A DNA stretch of 33,651 bases from assembly GCA_020073545.1 (NCBI GenBank), contig JAIQEZ010000048.1, forward strand, positions 1-33,651. Reading direction: 5' to 3'. Source of the DNA: Terriglobia bacterium (lineage in GTDB: Bacteria; Acidobacteriota; Terriglobia; UBA7540). Within the stretch, counting starts at the first letter, position 1. Every line of letters begins with the position of its first letter. This document shows, piece by piece, positions 32,755 through 33,651 of the stretch. Made by a program: the position numbers and the translations under genes. A model generated the notes under the pieces. It was not told the DNA's origin, made no database searches, and saw only the letters and a program-made list of their open reading frames with translations.

Positions 32755-33429
32755 GTGGCTGCGATCGGAACCGAAAAAAAGATTCGAGTCTTGCTCGCCG
32801 AGGACCACACCCTGGTCCGGCAGGGCTTCCGGCGAATTCTGGAAGACGATCCCAAGGTCAGCGTGGTCGGAGAGGCGCGCACCGGGTTGGAAGCCATTGA
32901 GCAGTGCAAAACCCTGAAGCCCGAAGTGGTCGTGATGGACCTCTCCATGCCCGACCTCGGCGGCCTGGAAGCCACGGCGGAAATCCTCAAGGCTGATCCC
33001 GAGGTCAAAATCCTCATCCTCAGCATGTACTCGAACGAGGCCTACATCCGCAAAGCCTTCGAACTCGGCGCCAAGGGATACATGCTGAAGAATGCCATCG
33101 AGCTGGACCTGAACCGCGCCGTGAAGGCCTTGGCGGAGGGCGAAGCCTATTTCAGCCCGGCCATCTCCCACATCGTTCTGGAAAGCATGAAGACGGGATC
33201 GTTCCGTGAATCCGCGCAAGAACCCTACGACCGCCTCACCCTCCGAGAGAAGGAAGTCCTGCAACTCATTGCCCAGGGCAAGTCCAACAAGGAAATCGCG
33301 GTGCTCCTCAACATCAGCGTGAATACCGTGGCGGTGCATCGCGCCCGACTCATGGAAACTCTCGGCCTCCACCGCACAGCTGAACTGGTGCTCTACGCCG
33401 TGAGGAAGGGCCTCGTCCAGGCCGAGTAG
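32755..33429 (+). CDS. NarL/FixJ-family response regulator
   Basis: 224-residue regulator paired with the preceding kinase. The receiver domain (residues 9-125) has Glu16 and Asp17 in LLAEDHTLVRQGF, the phosphoacceptor Asp62 in VVVMDLSMPDLGG, Ser in ILILSMY, and Lys in GYMLKNA. After a short linker, the LuxR/GerE helix-turn-helix (about 158-218) reads LTLREKEVLQLIAQGKSNKEIAVLLNISVNTVAVHRARLMETLGLH. It starts at GTG 32755, with AAGGAAG 11 nt upstream. The space to the kinase (196 bp) is filled by two hairpin repeats, so coupling of the pair may be weakened or rearranged by them. Confidence 0.93.
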   Translation: MAAIGTEKKIRVLLAEDHTLVRQGFRRILEDDPKVSVVGEARTGLEAIEQCKTLKPEVVVMDLSMPDLGGLEATAEILKADPEVKILILSMYSNEAYIRKAFELGAKGYMLKNAIELDLNRAVKALAEGEAYFSPAISHIVLESMKTGSFRESAQEPYDRLTLREKEVLQLIAQGKSNKEIAVLLNISVNTVAVHRARLMETLGLHRTAELVLYAVRKGLVQAE

Positions 33430-33465
33430 CACTGGTCAACTCCAAATTCATCACCCTCTCCCGAG

Positions 33466-33651
33466 GAGTCTGTGTGATAACTCTCGGTTGGGCACGTGCA
33501 GGGAACGCGGGCGAGGAGGCCCGCGATGAGATTTCTGCCCTACGAACCAGATCAAGCGTGGTTGTTGCCGCCCAGCGTGAAGGACGTGCTGGGAGAAGAT
33601 CACTTGTGCTTTTTCGTGCATCGGGTGGTGGAGGAACTGGACCTGAGCGGG
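33466..33651 (+). mobile_element. IS1182-like insertion sequence, left end, cut by the window edge
   Basis: Begins with a terminal motif GAGTCTGTGTGATAAC (33466-33481) matching the MITE arms at 30771 and 30860. A transposase frame follows 45 bp later. The right end is outside the window. Breaking at an insertion sequence is a common reason for a contig end. Confidence 0.7.
33526..33651 (+). CDS. IS1182-family transposase, N-terminal fragment
   Basis: The first 42 residues of a transposase, open at the window edge, from ATG 33526 behind GAGGAGG. The sequence MRFLPYEPDQAWLLPPSVKDVLGEDHL followed by FVHRVVEELDLSG is the typical start of IS1182-like DDE transposases (YDPNQLxLLPPSLxDLLPEDHLxxFV type, DUF772 region). 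The catalytic Asp-Asp-Glu lies further on and cannot be checked. Family assignment rests on this block and on the inverted-repeat tip. Confidence 0.85.
   Translation, partial: MRFLPYEPDQAWLLPPSVKDVLGEDHLCFFVHRVVEELDLSG

Overview
The window is high-GC, densely packed bacterial DNA. Its gene content (alternative complex III, futalosine-pathway MqnD, DUF4097/PDZ/HEAT envelope genes behind an ECF sigma factor, hemX-hemA-hemC-hemD, many GC-rich intergenic palindromes) best fits an Acidobacteriota-like soil or environmental bacterium. This is inference, since no rRNA or marker gene is present. No tRNA, rRNA or CRISPR array was seen.

Layout. (1) 1-5000, minus strand: the 3' part of a respiratory operon, read actC(fragment)-actD-actE-actF-small membrane protein-SCO1-coxB. 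ActC lacks its front two thirds, and CoxB loses its CuA ligands at the window edge. (2) 5000-6437, minus: the N-terminal half of 2-oxoglutarate dehydrogenase E1 (sucA), cut at exactly the point where actC begins. This is a deletion, rearrangement or assembly junction. (3) 6440-7100: a repeat-rich gap with a 209-bp MITE flanked by an 8-bp target duplication. (4) 7106-8361, plus: bioY and a SnoaL-like protein. (5) 8465-13587, minus: a five-gene unit ending in a clear terminator: ECF sigma factor, zinc-finger anti-sigma/HEAT protein (interrupted by an in-frame amber codon), two DUF4097 proteins and a double-PDZ protein. (6) 13976-20771, plus: zinc-ribbon membrane protein, exported HEAT protein, mqnD, a split MetE-like pair and a YajR-like MFS exporter. 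(7) 21016-25307, plus: haem/tetrapyrrole genes hemX-hemA-hemC-hemD. (8) 25387-26160, minus: a LytTR response regulator. (9) 26427-30593, plus: Nudix hydrolase, cold-shock protein, an exported protein of unknown function, and overlapping pabB-pabC for p-aminobenzoate. (10) 30594-33651, plus: a NarL-type two-component pair whose intergenic space and kinase 5' end are invaded by hairpin repeats. The window ends inside an IS1182-like insertion sequence, whose tip matches the inverted repeats of a 133-bp MITE about 2.6 kb upstream.

How the genes work together. The left block is aerobic electron transfer (quinol to cytochrome c to oxidase, with SCO1 loading copper). The hem genes and HemX supply tetrapyrrole for it, and MqnD supplies menaquinone. 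The ECF unit looks like an envelope-stress regulon carrying its own sensor and effectors. The most notable points are the sucA/actC junction, the amber-interrupted anti-sigma gene, the ECF-HEAT-DUF4097-PDZ unit, the split MetE pair, and three different MITE-like elements.
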